Counted from the first letter of the stretch, positions 8,212 through 15,556 are shown. The stretch is DNA of 18,284 bases from CAZKYP01 sp964556885 (GCA_964556885.1 CAZKYP010000055.1:1-18284), one strand, 5' to 3'. Program-made: numbers and translations. Notes: generated from the sequence alone by a model not told the origin.

Positions 8212-8997
8212 TTACCTCGGTTCATCCCTGAACGGCCAGCCGAATTTTTCGAACATACCGAATTCCATTTCCGATACGATTGTGACGTCGTCACCGAGAC
8301 CTGATCGCACCGAATCGACATGGGCATCGACAAATACAACATTGCTTGTGCCATCGTTCAGATCTGAGCTTTTTGCTCCGTGAAAAGTACCGAACCAATC
8401 TCGCCCGTCCGGGCATAATGCGTTGTCGTTCAGCACCCACGTACAGCCGGGTCTGGTCCACATATTCTCCTCGGCAAAAAAGAACACCTCTGCCTTGCTC
8501 CTTGTAACCTCGGAACGCTTAAGAACTGCTTTGTAGCTTTGGAGATTATGTGTGGTTGAGCCTAAGAATGCGTTCATGCTATAGCTGTAGTATGGAACGA
8601 TAGGTATGGAAGGATCATGATCATTGTGCCTTTGGCCCTGTGATTTGGCAAGGACCTTGAATGTCGGACACAAATGAACTTTACTCGCCGACAGGTACGG
8701 CCAGAATGGTCCGTCTGCAGGGTATCTTGGATCGTGCCATCTGCAGAAGCGGTGATAGTCGGGTACCGGATATTCGTTTTCAACCAAAGAAAGCCATGCC
8801 TGAGGATATCGGTCGTCATAGTCGTCCAGGTATACTGTTTGTGCTATGCCGTACTGGCGCAAATTCGCCCGGCATACCATTTCCTGTGCCTGCTCCTTTA
8901 CCTTTTGCAGAGCCGGCATCAGTATCCCCATCAATAACGCGATAATAGCGATTACCACCAGCAGCTCTATAAGCGTAAATCCGCTTCGACTTTCCAT
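8212..8997 (-). CDS. Prepilin-like protein, subfamily A copy 2
   Basis: A 261-residue pseudopilin-like protein, closely related to its two neighbours. The leader is MESRSG, cleaved before FTLIE, followed by the usual hydrophobic helix. Shared blocks include RANLRQYGIAQTVYLDDYDD, FCRWHDPRYPADGPFWPYL, VHLCPTFKVLAKS, PYYSYSMNAFLG, EENMWTRPG and PDGRDWFGTFHGAK. His206 and Asp224 (FVDAHV) mark the C-terminal tail. ATG 8997 is used because AAAGGA lies 8 nt upstream and this gives the same six-residue leader as the other copies; the frame is open 21 codons further to 9060 but that extension would destroy the short prepilin leader. Compared with copy 3 the first 60 codons differ mainly at synonymous positions, which points to protein-level selection after duplication. 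Membrane before assembly, then periplasmic or surface. Confidence 0.9.
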   Translation of the reverse strand: MESRSGFTLIELLVVIAIIALLMGILMPALQKVKEQAQEMVCRANLRQYGIAQTVYLDDYDDRYPQAWLSLVENEYPVPDYHRFCRWHDPRYPADGPFWPYLSASKVHLCPTFKVLAKSQGQRHNDHDPSIPIVPYYSYSMNAFLGSTTHNLQSYKAVLKRSEVTRSKAEVFFFAEENMWTRPGCTWVLNDNALCPDGRDWFGTFHGAKSSDLNDGTSNVVFVDAHVDSVRSGLGDDVTIVSEMEFGMFEKFGWPFRDEPR

Positions 8998-9119
8998 GGC
9001 AGTTTTCCTTTTTGTGAATATCTGCGTATCGGAACGACGGATTTTCTCCGAGTTTAACAATCTTTTTGTTCATCCGTTCAAAATTCAGTTAAACTTCAGA
9101 GATAGATATTAACGACCGA

Positions 9120-9125
9120 ATTATA
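9120..9125 (-). promoter_or_regulatory. Possible -10 element for prepilin copy 2
   Basis: On the minus strand TATAAT is followed by TCGGTCGTT. It lies about 120 nt before ATG 8997, just past the stop of copy 3 (9132), and overlaps the perfect palindrome ATAGCGCTAT (9123-9132). No good -35 is seen at 17 nt. The run TATAAT-(T)CGGTCGTT recurs at 11612-11599. Confidence 0.3.
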
Positions 9126-9131
9126 GCGCTA

Positions 9132-9956
9132 TTATTGACCGAAATTTTCTTTGTTGGGCCAGCCGAATTTCTCGAATCTGCCGAACTCCATTTGCGACTT
9201 ATCTATAGTAGTGTTGATTTTATTTGTTGTAAGAGCCGAAGTCACCTGCTCGACGTGTGCATCGACAAATACGGCGTTAACTGAGCCGGTGTTGAGGTCG
9301 CCGGCTTTTGCGCCGTGAAACGTTCCCAGCCAGTCGCGTGCGTCGGGGCACAGTGCGTTGTCGTTCAATACGTTTGCATTGCCGGTCCTGGTCCACATAT
9401 TCTCCTCGGAGAAGAAGAACACTTCCGCTTTACTCCTTGTTACCTCAGAGCGTTTATAGACACCGCCGCGTCCTCTTGTATCGGCCTCACAATACCCGTC
9501 CGAGTCCCCTTGCTTTGAGCCGAGGTAGGCATTCATACTGTAACTGTAGTAAGGAACGACCGGATTTGAAGTAACGTGGTTGGGGTGATTCTGGCCCAGG
9601 GATTTAGCAAGTACTTTGAATGTCGGGCACAGGTGAACTTTCGCTGAAGCCAGATACGGCCAGAAGGGGCCATCGGCCGGATATCTCGGGTCATGCCAGC
9701 GGCAGTAACGCTGATAGCCGGCTACGGGGTATTCGTTTGATACTAAAGATCGCCACGCTGAGGGATATCGGTCATCGGAATCGTCCAGATAGACAGCCTG
9801 TGCTATACCGTATTGACGCAGGTTGGCCCGACATACCATCTCCTGTGCCTGCTCCTTTACTTTTTGCAGCGCCGGCATTAATATACCCATTAATAGCGCA
9901 ATGATTGCAATTACCACCAGTAGTTCAATCAAGGTAAATCCTCTTTGTTTTTTCAT
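9132..9956 (-). CDS. Prepilin-like protein, subfamily A copy 3
   Basis: A 274-residue member of the same tandem family. The leader is MKKQRG before FTLIE, the same residues as copy 1. The blocks RANLRQYGIAQAVYLDD, RYCRWHDPRYPADGPFWPYL, LCPTFKVLAKSLGQ, PYYSYSMNAYLGS, EENMWTRTG and DWLGTFHGAK are present, with VFVDAHVEQV at the tail. It is longer than copies 1 and 2 because of an insert of about 15 polar, Gly-rich residues after the YLGS block (GDSDGYCEADTRGRGG) and a longer region after the FVDAHV motif. GGAG lies 9 nt before the ATG. It is preceded by 580 nt without an intact gene, so it probably has its own promoter; a TATAAT at 10039-10034 on the minus strand is a candidate. As with its sisters, no assembly ATPase, platform protein or secretin gene is nearby. 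Confidence 0.9.
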   Translation of the reverse strand: MKKQRGFTLIELLVVIAIIALLMGILMPALQKVKEQAQEMVCRANLRQYGIAQAVYLDDSDDRYPSAWRSLVSNEYPVAGYQRYCRWHDPRYPADGPFWPYLASAKVHLCPTFKVLAKSLGQNHPNHVTSNPVVPYYSYSMNAYLGSKQGDSDGYCEADTRGRGGVYKRSEVTRSKAEVFFFSEENMWTRTGNANVLNDNALCPDARDWLGTFHGAKAGDLNTGSVNAVFVDAHVEQVTSALTTNKINTTIDKSQMEFGRFEKFGWPNKENFGQ

Positions 9957-10033
9957 AACGATGCTCCTAATTTTAACATTTCTTTTGATTAGTATGTACT
10001 CCCTACGTTTCCGTTGCTGTTATGACAATCCCG

Positions 10034-10068
10034 ATTATATAAACCTTGATTCTCACAGCAGCGAGAAT
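10034..10068 (-). promoter_or_regulatory. Possible promoter region with inverted repeat for prepilin copy 3
   Basis: TATAAT (10039-10034, minus strand) lies about 80 nt before ATG 9956. An inverted repeat ATTCTC (10049-10054) / GAGAAT (10063-10068) sits where the spacer and -35 would be, as an operator might. The -35 itself is poor. Confidence 0.3.
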
Positions 10069-10167
10069 ACAAAATCCGCCTTGATAAACATTACGGTTTG
10101 GAGGCTGCGTATCATTTAACAAGGTTTCACATTACTAAAATTATAAATATATTTTTATCCGGGATTT

Positions 10168-10473
10168 TTAGAACTCCTGATAATTTTTTCCAATCCGACC
10201 GGTCGCCCGTCTAAACATAACCGGTCCGAGTCTGTGAAACAGCGGCATCAAATCTCTTAAGCCGTTATAATTCTTTAGTTTCACTTTACCGGCTGGAAAG
10301 CCACAGAAAGAGTCGTTTACATATCCGTCGTGCCGGTTCACATAGCAGTATAGCGGTGGTTTGTATCTGCCTACGTCTGATATTCGTATTAAACACTCAC
10401 CACAGCTTACATATAAACCGGAGATATAGAGGAAATAGCATGTTTGTAACCGCCTCTTTCTATTGCCGTATAG
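10168..10473 (-). pseudogene. Decayed 3' remnant of a subfamily B prepilin-like gene
   Basis: The minus-strand frame is open from 10473 to the TAA at 10168 but has no usable early start codon. Its last 60 codons align with the C-termini of the two subfamily B genes: CYVNRHDGYVN corresponds to CCINRHDGTVG (10541 gene) and CLNRHDGNIN (11796 gene). Next comes F-x2-F-x4-V-x-LK, matching their F-x-D-[FY]-x4-VGLK, and RLGPVMFRRA lies where the 10541 gene has TAGPWTRAG. The distance from HDG to the stop is 54 residues against 58. The conserved Asp of the H-X9-D motif is Gly here and the tryptophans of the ELWTL block are lost. The N-terminal prepilin signal is absent: only 68 nt separate this fragment from the upstream gene's stop. 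I read it as a 5'-deleted, degenerating paralogue. Confidence 0.65.
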
Positions 10474-10540
10474 TTACAAAGAAATAATTTTCTTTTCAAA
10501 GAATAATTGTGATTCTATATCTTCCGGCGAAATTAACCGA

Positions 10541-11362
10541 TTAATAATCTTCGTATCGCTGTAACCATGTCGGCCAGTCACTGGGATTAACCATGCCAGC
10601 CCTGGTCCATGGACCTGCAGTGTCAAATGTTTTATTCCATTTAAGCGTCCAGAGTTCCTTTAGGCCGACTCTGCGAGCGGAGAAATCCAAAAAGACTGTG
10701 CCGACAGTACCATCATGACGATTAATGCAGCAGCGTCCCATGTTGTTGTCTGATGACCATGCTGAATATTGATTTTGTAAAGGTTGATTGGTCGGTTCTG
10801 GAAACAGGTCAAAACGCAGGGAATCCAAAAACAGAGGAACATTGGATGCACCGGCTACACTGGTAGTTTTCCAGTTGTCAACCGTTGCACTGTTGCGGGT
10901 ACCCCGGGGATTGGGATTTTCCGTCGCCAGGACATATCCGTTTATACCGTAACTGCCTGCGACACCGTCTTCACAGAAATATTGATAGTCCGCTTTTGTA
11001 TATATACCCCAGGCGTTGAAAATGTTGAGGTTCTGTATAGTATTACCGAATTCGTCAGTTTGCGGTTTTTTAGCCGATGGGCAGAACCATATTTTGTTCT
11101 TTTTCCAGCTTTGCTGTGCGGGGTCAAGATCTGCGATCCAATAATATCCGTTTTGTGCTGTACCAGACCAAAGTTTGCCGTCATTTTCCTGTGTGAACAT
11201 GGCAGTAACCAGGCCCCACTGCCTGAGATTTGCCAGACATGCGGTTGTTCTTGCCTGTTCTTTAACTCGTCTGAGTGCAGGCATTAAAATACCCATTAAC
11301 AGCGCAATGATTGCTATTACTACTAATAGTTCTATTAATGTGAAGCCTCTTTTTTGACTCAT
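10541..11362 (-). CDS. Prepilin-like protein, subfamily B copy 1
   Basis: A 273-residue pseudopilin-like protein. The leader is MSQKRG before FTLIE, then a hydrophobic helix and CLANLRQWGLVTAMF. The globular domain differs from subfamily A: it has YGINGYV, a 'VPLFLDS' block and INRHDGTVGTVFLDF near the C-terminus, followed by VGLKELWTLKW. The His-X9-Asp spacing of the planctomycete H-X9-DG domain is kept, but the following Gly is Phe. AAAGGG lies about 9 nt before the ATG. The tail (GPWTRAG..., PSDWPTWLQRYEDY) is also seen, decayed, in the fragment downstream. It sits between the remnant and a 433-nt intergenic stretch with promoter-like signals, so it is probably transcribed on its own. Role inferred as a pseudopilin or surface filament component. 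Confidence 0.88.
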   Translation of the reverse strand: MSQKRGFTLIELLVVIAIIALLMGILMPALRRVKEQARTTACLANLRQWGLVTAMFTQENDGKLWSGTAQNGYYWIADLDPAQQSWKKNKIWFCPSAKKPQTDEFGNTIQNLNIFNAWGIYTKADYQYFCEDGVAGSYGINGYVLATENPNPRGTRNSATVDNWKTTSVAGASNVPLFLDSLRFDLFPEPTNQPLQNQYSAWSSDNNMGRCCINRHDGTVGTVFLDFSARRVGLKELWTLKWNKTFDTAGPWTRAGMVNPSDWPTWLQRYEDY

Positions 11363-11488
11363 GGACGTGTCCCTTTAAATACAAAATACCCTCTGTCTTT
11401 TATGAAATTATATAGTTTTAAACGACCCATTGTATTGCAGATTAATTATGCTTCCGACTAAGGTCACATAATTTCACCGCATACATAG

Positions 11489-11518
11489 AGTATATACACT
11501 ATCCCAACAAAAAATCAA
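11489..11518 (-). promoter_or_regulatory. Candidate promoter for subfamily B copy 1
   Basis: On the minus strand TTGATT (11518-11513) and TATACT (11494-11489) are 18 nt apart; TATATA two bases earlier gives a 16-nt spacing. Predicted leader to ATG 11362 is about 120 nt. Confidence 0.4.
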
Positions 11519-11606
11519 GTTTAAAACGACCAACTCATCATTTATTAACTGGCTATATATCACAACCTACAGCACCTGTTCCGTGCTGGAGGCGATCCAA
11601 CGACCG

Positions 11607-11639
11607 ATTATATAATAATATGTCAGATTTTTTTATCAA
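11607..11639 (-). promoter_or_regulatory. Second candidate promoter upstream of subfamily B copy 1
   Basis: On the minus strand TTGATA (11639-11634) is followed after 16 nt by TATTAT (11617-11612), which runs into TATAATCGGTCGTT. The same TATAAT plus CGGTCGTT run occurs before the prepilin gene at 8997. A short transcript from here would include the hairpin at 11592-11566. Confidence 0.35.
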
Positions 11640-11795
11640 TAAATCCAACATTCTGCAAACACTACAATGGAAAAAAAGACTTAAAATTAACCGATAAACA
11701 GATTAATTTGTCCTTAAATATAGCCTAAATCTTACAGTCCTCAATGATTGCTAATAAATTATTCGCTCTTTTTGGCCCGGGATCTGATAATTTGT

Positions 11796-12617
11796 TTAAT
11801 AATCCTTAAACTTCGCCATCCAGCCATCGCCGTATGATTGCCATTTTGCATTTATTGCGCCTCCGGACATGGTCCATTGGTTGGCTTTGTTAAATCCCTT
11901 GTGCCAGTTCAGAGTCCAGAGTTCTTTTAATCCCACAGGTCTAACTGTATAATCCATGAAAACCGCGTTTATGTTGCCGTCATGCCGGTTGAGACAGAAA
12001 CGGTTCATTGCGTTGGCGTCGCTTGTATCCTGCCCGTCATAACTTTGTGGAGGGGAATCATCATCGTCAGGCCAGCCGCACCAGAAATAGCAGTCCAAAA
12101 ACATTGGTATAGTTGACGAACCCTTAACCCCTGTAGTTCTCCAGAACCTGTCATTGGGTTTTCCCATGAGGTTGTCCTCGCCGGGAACGTAGACATAACC
12201 GTTGATTCCATAACTACCGTAGTAACCTACCGTGCGGCCTCCTGAAGCGTCCCATGGTGGAACCTTTCCCCAGGCTGTTGTTGTATTGCCCCACCAGTTG
12301 ACCCCCGGTGCCATGTTTGGATTTGCGAGTTTCGTAACCAGTGGACATAGTCTTGCGTCTTCGGTGCTGATATAATACTCCACCATAGCATCCATCCATC
12401 GGCCGGAACTGCCGGTGCGAACGGGGAATTTACCGTTGTTGTCATCCGTATAGAGTAGGAAAATCTTGCCCCATTCCCTAAGGTTGGACTGACACAAGAC
12501 ATTTTTAGCCGTCTTTTTTACCCGCTGTAACGCAGGCATCAATATACCCATCAGTAATGCTATGATGGCAATAACCACTAAAAGCTCAATTAGAGTAAAA
12601 CCTCGATTTTTTCTCAT
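11796..12617 (-). CDS. Prepilin-like protein, subfamily B copy 2
   Basis: A 273-residue pseudopilin-like protein, the first of the array in transcription order. The leader is MRKNRG before FTLIE, then the hydrophobic helix and LCQSNLREWGKIFLLY. Shared with the 10541 gene are YGINGYVYV, 'IPMFLDCYFW', CLNRHDGNINAVFMDY and VGLKELWTLNW. His-X9-Asp is followed by Tyr instead of Gly. ATG 12617 is used because AAAGGAG lies 6 nt upstream and it yields the common six-residue leader; the frame is open 12 codons further to 12653, which would spoil the prepilin signal. A very good promoter (12777-12749) gives a leader of about 125 nt, long for a simple gene. It lies downstream of rsmA on the same strand, but that promoter suggests separate expression. 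Confidence 0.88.
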   Translation of the reverse strand: MRKNRGFTLIELLVVIAIIALLMGILMPALQRVKKTAKNVLCQSNLREWGKIFLLYTDDNNGKFPVRTGSSGRWMDAMVEYYISTEDARLCPLVTKLANPNMAPGVNWWGNTTTAWGKVPPWDASGGRTVGYYGSYGINGYVYVPGEDNLMGKPNDRFWRTTGVKGSSTIPMFLDCYFWCGWPDDDDSPPQSYDGQDTSDANAMNRFCLNRHDGNINAVFMDYTVRPVGLKELWTLNWHKGFNKANQWTMSGGAINAKWQSYGDGWMAKFKDY

Positions 12618-12748
12618 ACTCGCTCCTTTACGTAAACCGATACATTGGTACAAAACACTCTCAAATTTGATGTGATAAAATGCCTTTCTGTTCGATTAAT
12701 ATCGTAAAAAATTCTTTTTTGACCCGAGTTTTTACTGAATTTTACCCA

Positions 12749-12777
12749 ATTATACAGTGAATTAGGTATTTTTGCAA
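12749..12777 (-). promoter_or_regulatory. Near-consensus sigma-70 promoter for prepilin gene 12617-11796
   Basis: On the minus strand TTGCAA (12777-12772) and a perfect TATAAT (12754-12749) are separated by exactly 17 nt. It begins 18 nt after the rsmA stop codon. Predicted start near 12742. Confidence 0.7.
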
Positions 12778-12794
12778 GTGAAAATGAGAATTAT

Positions 12795-13664
12795 TTAAAT
12801 TGCATTCGAAAAAGTTACGTATTCTTCAGAAGTAAGATTTTCCGGCCTTTTTGAGGGATTTATATGACATCTTTCGAAAATTTCAGGCCAGTTAATACCC
12901 TTTGCTAATCCGTCATGTTCGAGTTTGCTGGTCGCTAAAAGAGTCTTCCTGCGATGACCCATAAATAGATTCACAATCCTGTCGAAATTGCCCATATTGC
13001 CAATTTGTGAGACTTTTTCCTGTTTTCGGATAAAGCCGATCATGGCCGAGTCAACCTGCGGCTGAGGCCAAAAAACTGTTGGTTTGAGGATTCTTATCTT
13101 TTTTATCTCGCCGGTAGCATCGAGTAAGATACTCAATTTTCCGTAATCGTGGGTACCTGGTGCGGCCGTCATTCGGCTTGCAACTTCTTTTTGAACAGTT
13201 ACGTACATACGGTCGGCTGTTGTCGGGCCGGTGATTAGATTCATCATTAACGGGCAGGCGACATTGTATGGCAGGTTTGAGACTAACAGGAGGTGGCCTT
13301 TGTGTTGCTTTTTGGCCGATTCGATTGCGTTGATGATTGTGTCGTTCAGTGTATTTTTATTTTTCAGGATGTCGACATTGAAAATTTCGAGATTATCGGT
13401 GTTTGATAGTTGAGTTTTAACGATATCGGCAAGGGTGTAGTCGAGTTCGACGGCTATTACCTTACCGGCTTTTTGAACTAATGCCTCGGTCAGGGAGCCG
13501 GTGCCGCAACCGACTTCAAGCACGATATCATCGCTTTGAATATCAGCCGAATCGACGAGCAGCCGCATAAGATTCAGGTCAATAAGAAAATGCTGGCCGA
13601 GCCGCTTGTTCGGCCTCACGCCTGCCGATGTAAGCAAGTTCTGGATTTGGTGCTTAGTCTGCAT
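12795..13664 (-). CDS. rsmA: 16S rRNA (adenine(1518)-N6/adenine(1519)-N6)-dimethyltransferase
   Basis: Uses S-adenosylmethionine to dimethylate two adjacent adenines in the 3'-end hairpin of 16S rRNA during small-subunit assembly (KsgA). The 289 residues have the family order: RLGQHFLID (21-29), SAM-binding EVGCGTGSLTEAL (50-62), the acidic residue after strand 2 (AVELD, 71-75), NVDIL (96-100) and the catalytic SNLPYNVACPLM (129-140), followed by the rRNA-binding C-terminal helical part ending RPENLTSEEYVTF. A polar stretch of about 20 residues (near 103-122) before the NLPY motif is longer than in many homologues. The gene begins 5 nt after the pdxA stop, so it is almost certainly in one operon with it. 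No Shine-Dalgarno is visible before the ATG, consistent with translational coupling. Confidence 0.96.
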   Translation of the reverse strand: MQTKHQIQNLLTSAGVRPNKRLGQHFLIDLNLMRLLVDSADIQSDDIVLEVGCGTGSLTEALVQKAGKVIAVELDYTLADIVKTQLSNTDNLEIFNVDILKNKNTLNDTIINAIESAKKQHKGHLLLVSNLPYNVACPLMMNLITGPTTADRMYVTVQKEVASRMTAAPGTHDYGKLSILLDATGEIKKIRILKPTVFWPQPQVDSAMIGFIRKQEKVSQIGNMGNFDRIVNLFMGHRRKTLLATSKLEHDGLAKGINWPEIFERCHINPSKRPENLTSEEYVTFSNAI

Positions 13665-13669
13665 TTATA

Positions 13670-14728
13670 TCAGCTATGTGAAGTACCGGCGTTTGCAAAG
13701 AGATTGGCCTTTTTTATTTTCGCCATTTGTATCGCGGTGGTGATTGCCGCTTTCATACTTGATGGATTGGCGATATTTTGGCCGGCGATATCAAAAGCAG
13801 TGCCGTGGGCCGGCGATGTCCTGATAATGGGTATGCCGATAGTGACATTGACCGCCTGGTCGAAACCCAGAAGTTTCACGGGAATCATCCCCTGGTCGTG
13901 GTACATTGCTACTACGCCGTCGAATTCACCTTTAACCGCCCGCAAAAAGACGGTATCGGCGCTGTATGGTCCCATGCAGTTTATACCCTGTTCCTGCGCC
14001 AGCAGAATTGCAGGCGAGATTATTCGCTGCTCTTCGTCTCCGAACTGACCGTTCTCGCCGGCGTGCGGATTCAGCGCGGCTACACCGATTTTCGGATGCT
14101 CGATGCCGAAGTATTGTTTTAATGCGTCGTTGAGCAGGTCTATCGGTTCGAAAACGCAGCCGATGGTAAACTTATGCCGGACTTCAAACAACGCTTCGTG
14201 AATCGTAGCCAGCGCAAGCTTTAACGGTCCTGCGATAAACATCATCACCTTTCGCTTGGATTTGCATTTTGCCGCGAGCATCTCAGTATGACCCGGCCAT
14301 TCCGAGTTGGCTAATTTCCAGCTTGTCTTACTGATTGGCGCCGTTACTACGGCATCGATTATGCCGTCTTTCGCGGCTTCAATGGCGTCGAGACAGAATC
14401 TTAGAGATGCTTCACCGGCTGATTTGCTGGGACCCTTCACCCATGCCGGGACGGTGTACTCATCATAATCGGCTACGACGACTTTGTACGGGTATTCGCG
14501 GCTGATTTTTTCATGCTGATGCCGGCCCCAGAACGGCTCGATTTCGGCGGCGTCGGCGGCGTAACAAAGCTGCTCGTTCATGCCGAAGATGATAAATTTT
14601 GCGGATTTGCGTATAATAGGGTCGGCCAGGGCTTTGACAACAATTTCCGGTCCGATACCGCCGGCGTCACCCATCGTGATGCCTATTACCGGCTGTTCGA
14701 TTATTGAATTGTTGCCATTGGTTCTCAT
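13670..14728 (-). CDS. pdxA: 4-hydroxythreonine-4-phosphate dehydrogenase
   Basis: Oxidises 4-phosphohydroxy-L-threonine with NAD in the DXP-dependent pathway to pyridoxal 5'-phosphate (vitamin B6). The 352 residues show the PdxA pattern: ITMGDAGGIGPEIVVKAL at 17-34, TAPISKTSW, WPGHTEMLA with a metal-binding His, ALNPHAGENGQFGDEE, and the C-terminal MYHDQGMIPVKLLGF with a second metal His and RTSPAHGTAFDIAG. The ATG at 14728 is 43 nt after the ribE stop and has no recognisable ribosome site. With ribE upstream and rsmA 5 nt downstream it forms a compact cofactor/ribosome-maturation group; the pdxA-rsmA pairing is common in other bacteria. Confidence 0.96.
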   Translation of the reverse strand: MRTNGNNSIIEQPVIGITMGDAGGIGPEIVVKALADPIIRKSAKFIIFGMNEQLCYAADAAEIEPFWGRHQHEKISREYPYKVVVADYDEYTVPAWVKGPSKSAGEASLRFCLDAIEAAKDGIIDAVVTAPISKTSWKLANSEWPGHTEMLAAKCKSKRKVMMFIAGPLKLALATIHEALFEVRHKFTIGCVFEPIDLLNDALKQYFGIEHPKIGVAALNPHAGENGQFGDEEQRIISPAILLAQEQGINCMGPYSADTVFLRAVKGEFDGVVAMYHDQGMIPVKLLGFDQAVNVTIGIPIIRTSPAHGTAFDIAGQNIANPSSMKAAITTAIQMAKIKKANLFANAGTSHS

Positions 14729-14771
14729 AATACATCAAATTTATGTAAAAAAAATTTTCGTTGTACATCAC

Positions 14772-15422
14772 TTAAAATCCAAGCTGCTTTAATCTTTCGA
14801 CCGTTAAAGGCTGCTTCTTTTGTAAATCGATGATAGTTGATTCAAATTGTTTTTTTACTGTTTTTACTATTATGTCAATTTCTATGTTTACCTGGTCGCC
14901 TGTTTTCGCTTTGCCTAACGTGGTTCTCTTGAGCGTTTCAGGTATTACGGCTACGCTGAAGCTCGTTTTATTTATATTCGCTATTGTCAGGGAAATGCCG
15001 TCTATGGCTACCGAGCCTTTGGCGACCATCTGCCCGAGCAGCTCAGGTTCTGCGGCGAATTTAATATCGGCAAAATCGTTGCGCGTATTAATCGCCTTTA
15101 TTGTTGCAGTGCCATCGATGTGCCCAAGGACGAAATGTCCTCCGAATCGGTCGTTCGGCCTCATCGCACGCTCGACGTTAATTTCAGACGACGGCTGTAA
15201 ATTACATAGTGTCGATTTTGACAGGGTTTCTGCGCTTAGCTCGAAACTTGCAAAACTGCCTTCGAGCCTGGATATTGTCAGGCATACTCCGTTAACGGCT
15301 ATGCTGTTACCGGTCCTGCATTCACCGGCCAGTTCGACTAAATCTATAATCAGAAGCATTGAGTCCGTGCTTCGGCGAACTCCCTTGACGGCACAAATTT
15401 TTTCTATTAGCCCTGTGAACAT
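14772..15422 (-). CDS. ribE: Riboflavin synthase (alpha chain)
   Basis: Dismutates two 6,7-dimethyl-8-ribityllumazine molecules to riboflavin and 5-amino-6-ribitylaminouracil, the last step of riboflavin synthesis. The 216 residues begin with the invariant MFTGLIE and contain two tandem lumazine-binding repeats: the first with SIAVNGVCLTI (about 40-50) and the second with SVAIDGISLTI (about 136-146). GGHFVLGHIDGT near 94-105 marks the end of the first repeat, as in the family. Length is typical. It is the first gene of the ribE-pdxA-rsmA run. No other riboflavin genes and no FMN riboswitch are visible upstream; the 134-nt divergent gap to the plus-strand gene at 15557 is too short and lacks that structure. 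No Shine-Dalgarno is seen before the ATG. Confidence 0.96.
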   Translation of the reverse strand: MFTGLIEKICAVKGVRRSTDSMLLIIDLVELAGECRTGNSIAVNGVCLTISRLEGSFASFELSAETLSKSTLCNLQPSSEINVERAMRPNDRFGGHFVLGHIDGTATIKAINTRNDFADIKFAAEPELLGQMVAKGSVAIDGISLTIANINKTSFSVAVIPETLKRTTLGKAKTGDQVNIEIDIIVKTVKKQFESTIIDLQKKQPLTVERLKQLGF

Positions 15423-15454
15423 TTACGAGCCGATTAATTATTTACTTTTGACTA

Positions 15455-15482
15455 TTGATAAAACAATATAGAATACTACAAT
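15455..15482 (+). promoter_or_regulatory. Candidate promoter for the 15557 membrane protein-thyA unit
   Basis: TTGATA (15455-15460) and TACAAT (15477-15482) lie 16 nt apart. The predicted leader of about 70 nt contains a small heptamer repeat and a hairpin just before the ribosome site. Confidence 0.45.
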
Positions 15483-15502
15483 CGATTATAAGTATTTGGT
15501 AG

Positions 15503-15538
15503 TCAATAATCAATAATCAATCCCGATTTACTTCGGGA
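15503..15538 (+). repeat. Heptamer tandem repeat and hairpin in the 5' leader
   Basis: TCAATAA is repeated 2.7 times (15503-15521), followed directly by TCCCGA-TTTAC-T-TCGGGA (15521-15538), a 6-bp stem ending a few bases before the AGGGGGCAGGA ribosome site of the 15557 gene. The stem could influence translation; this is inference. Confidence 0.4.
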
Positions 15539-15556
15539 GAAGGGGGCAGGACAATT

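Larger units (their letters stand above)
11363..11795. other. 433-nt intergenic region with promoter-like signals, no gene seen
   Basis: No coding pattern or prepilin remnant was found on either strand. It holds two promoter-like signals on the minus strand (listed separately), a 9-bp stem with one mismatch around CAGCAC-CTGTTCC-GTGCTG (11566-11592), and three copies of the minus-strand motif GGTCGTT (11605-11599, 11531-11525, 11427-11421). Confidence 0.6.

Noticed and set aside
8998..9060. N-terminal extension of prepilin copy 2
   Set aside because: The extension would place 27 residues before the FTLIE cleavage site, while all sister genes have six; the ribosome site also supports ATG 8997.
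11566..11592. Terminator after the 11796 prepilin gene
   Set aside because: The stem is good but is more than 200 nt past the stop codon and has no T-run on the transcribed strand, so I list it only as part of the intergenic description.
12618..12653. N-terminal extension of the 12617 prepilin gene
   Set aside because: AAAGGAG just before ATG 12617 and the shared six-residue leader favour the shorter start.
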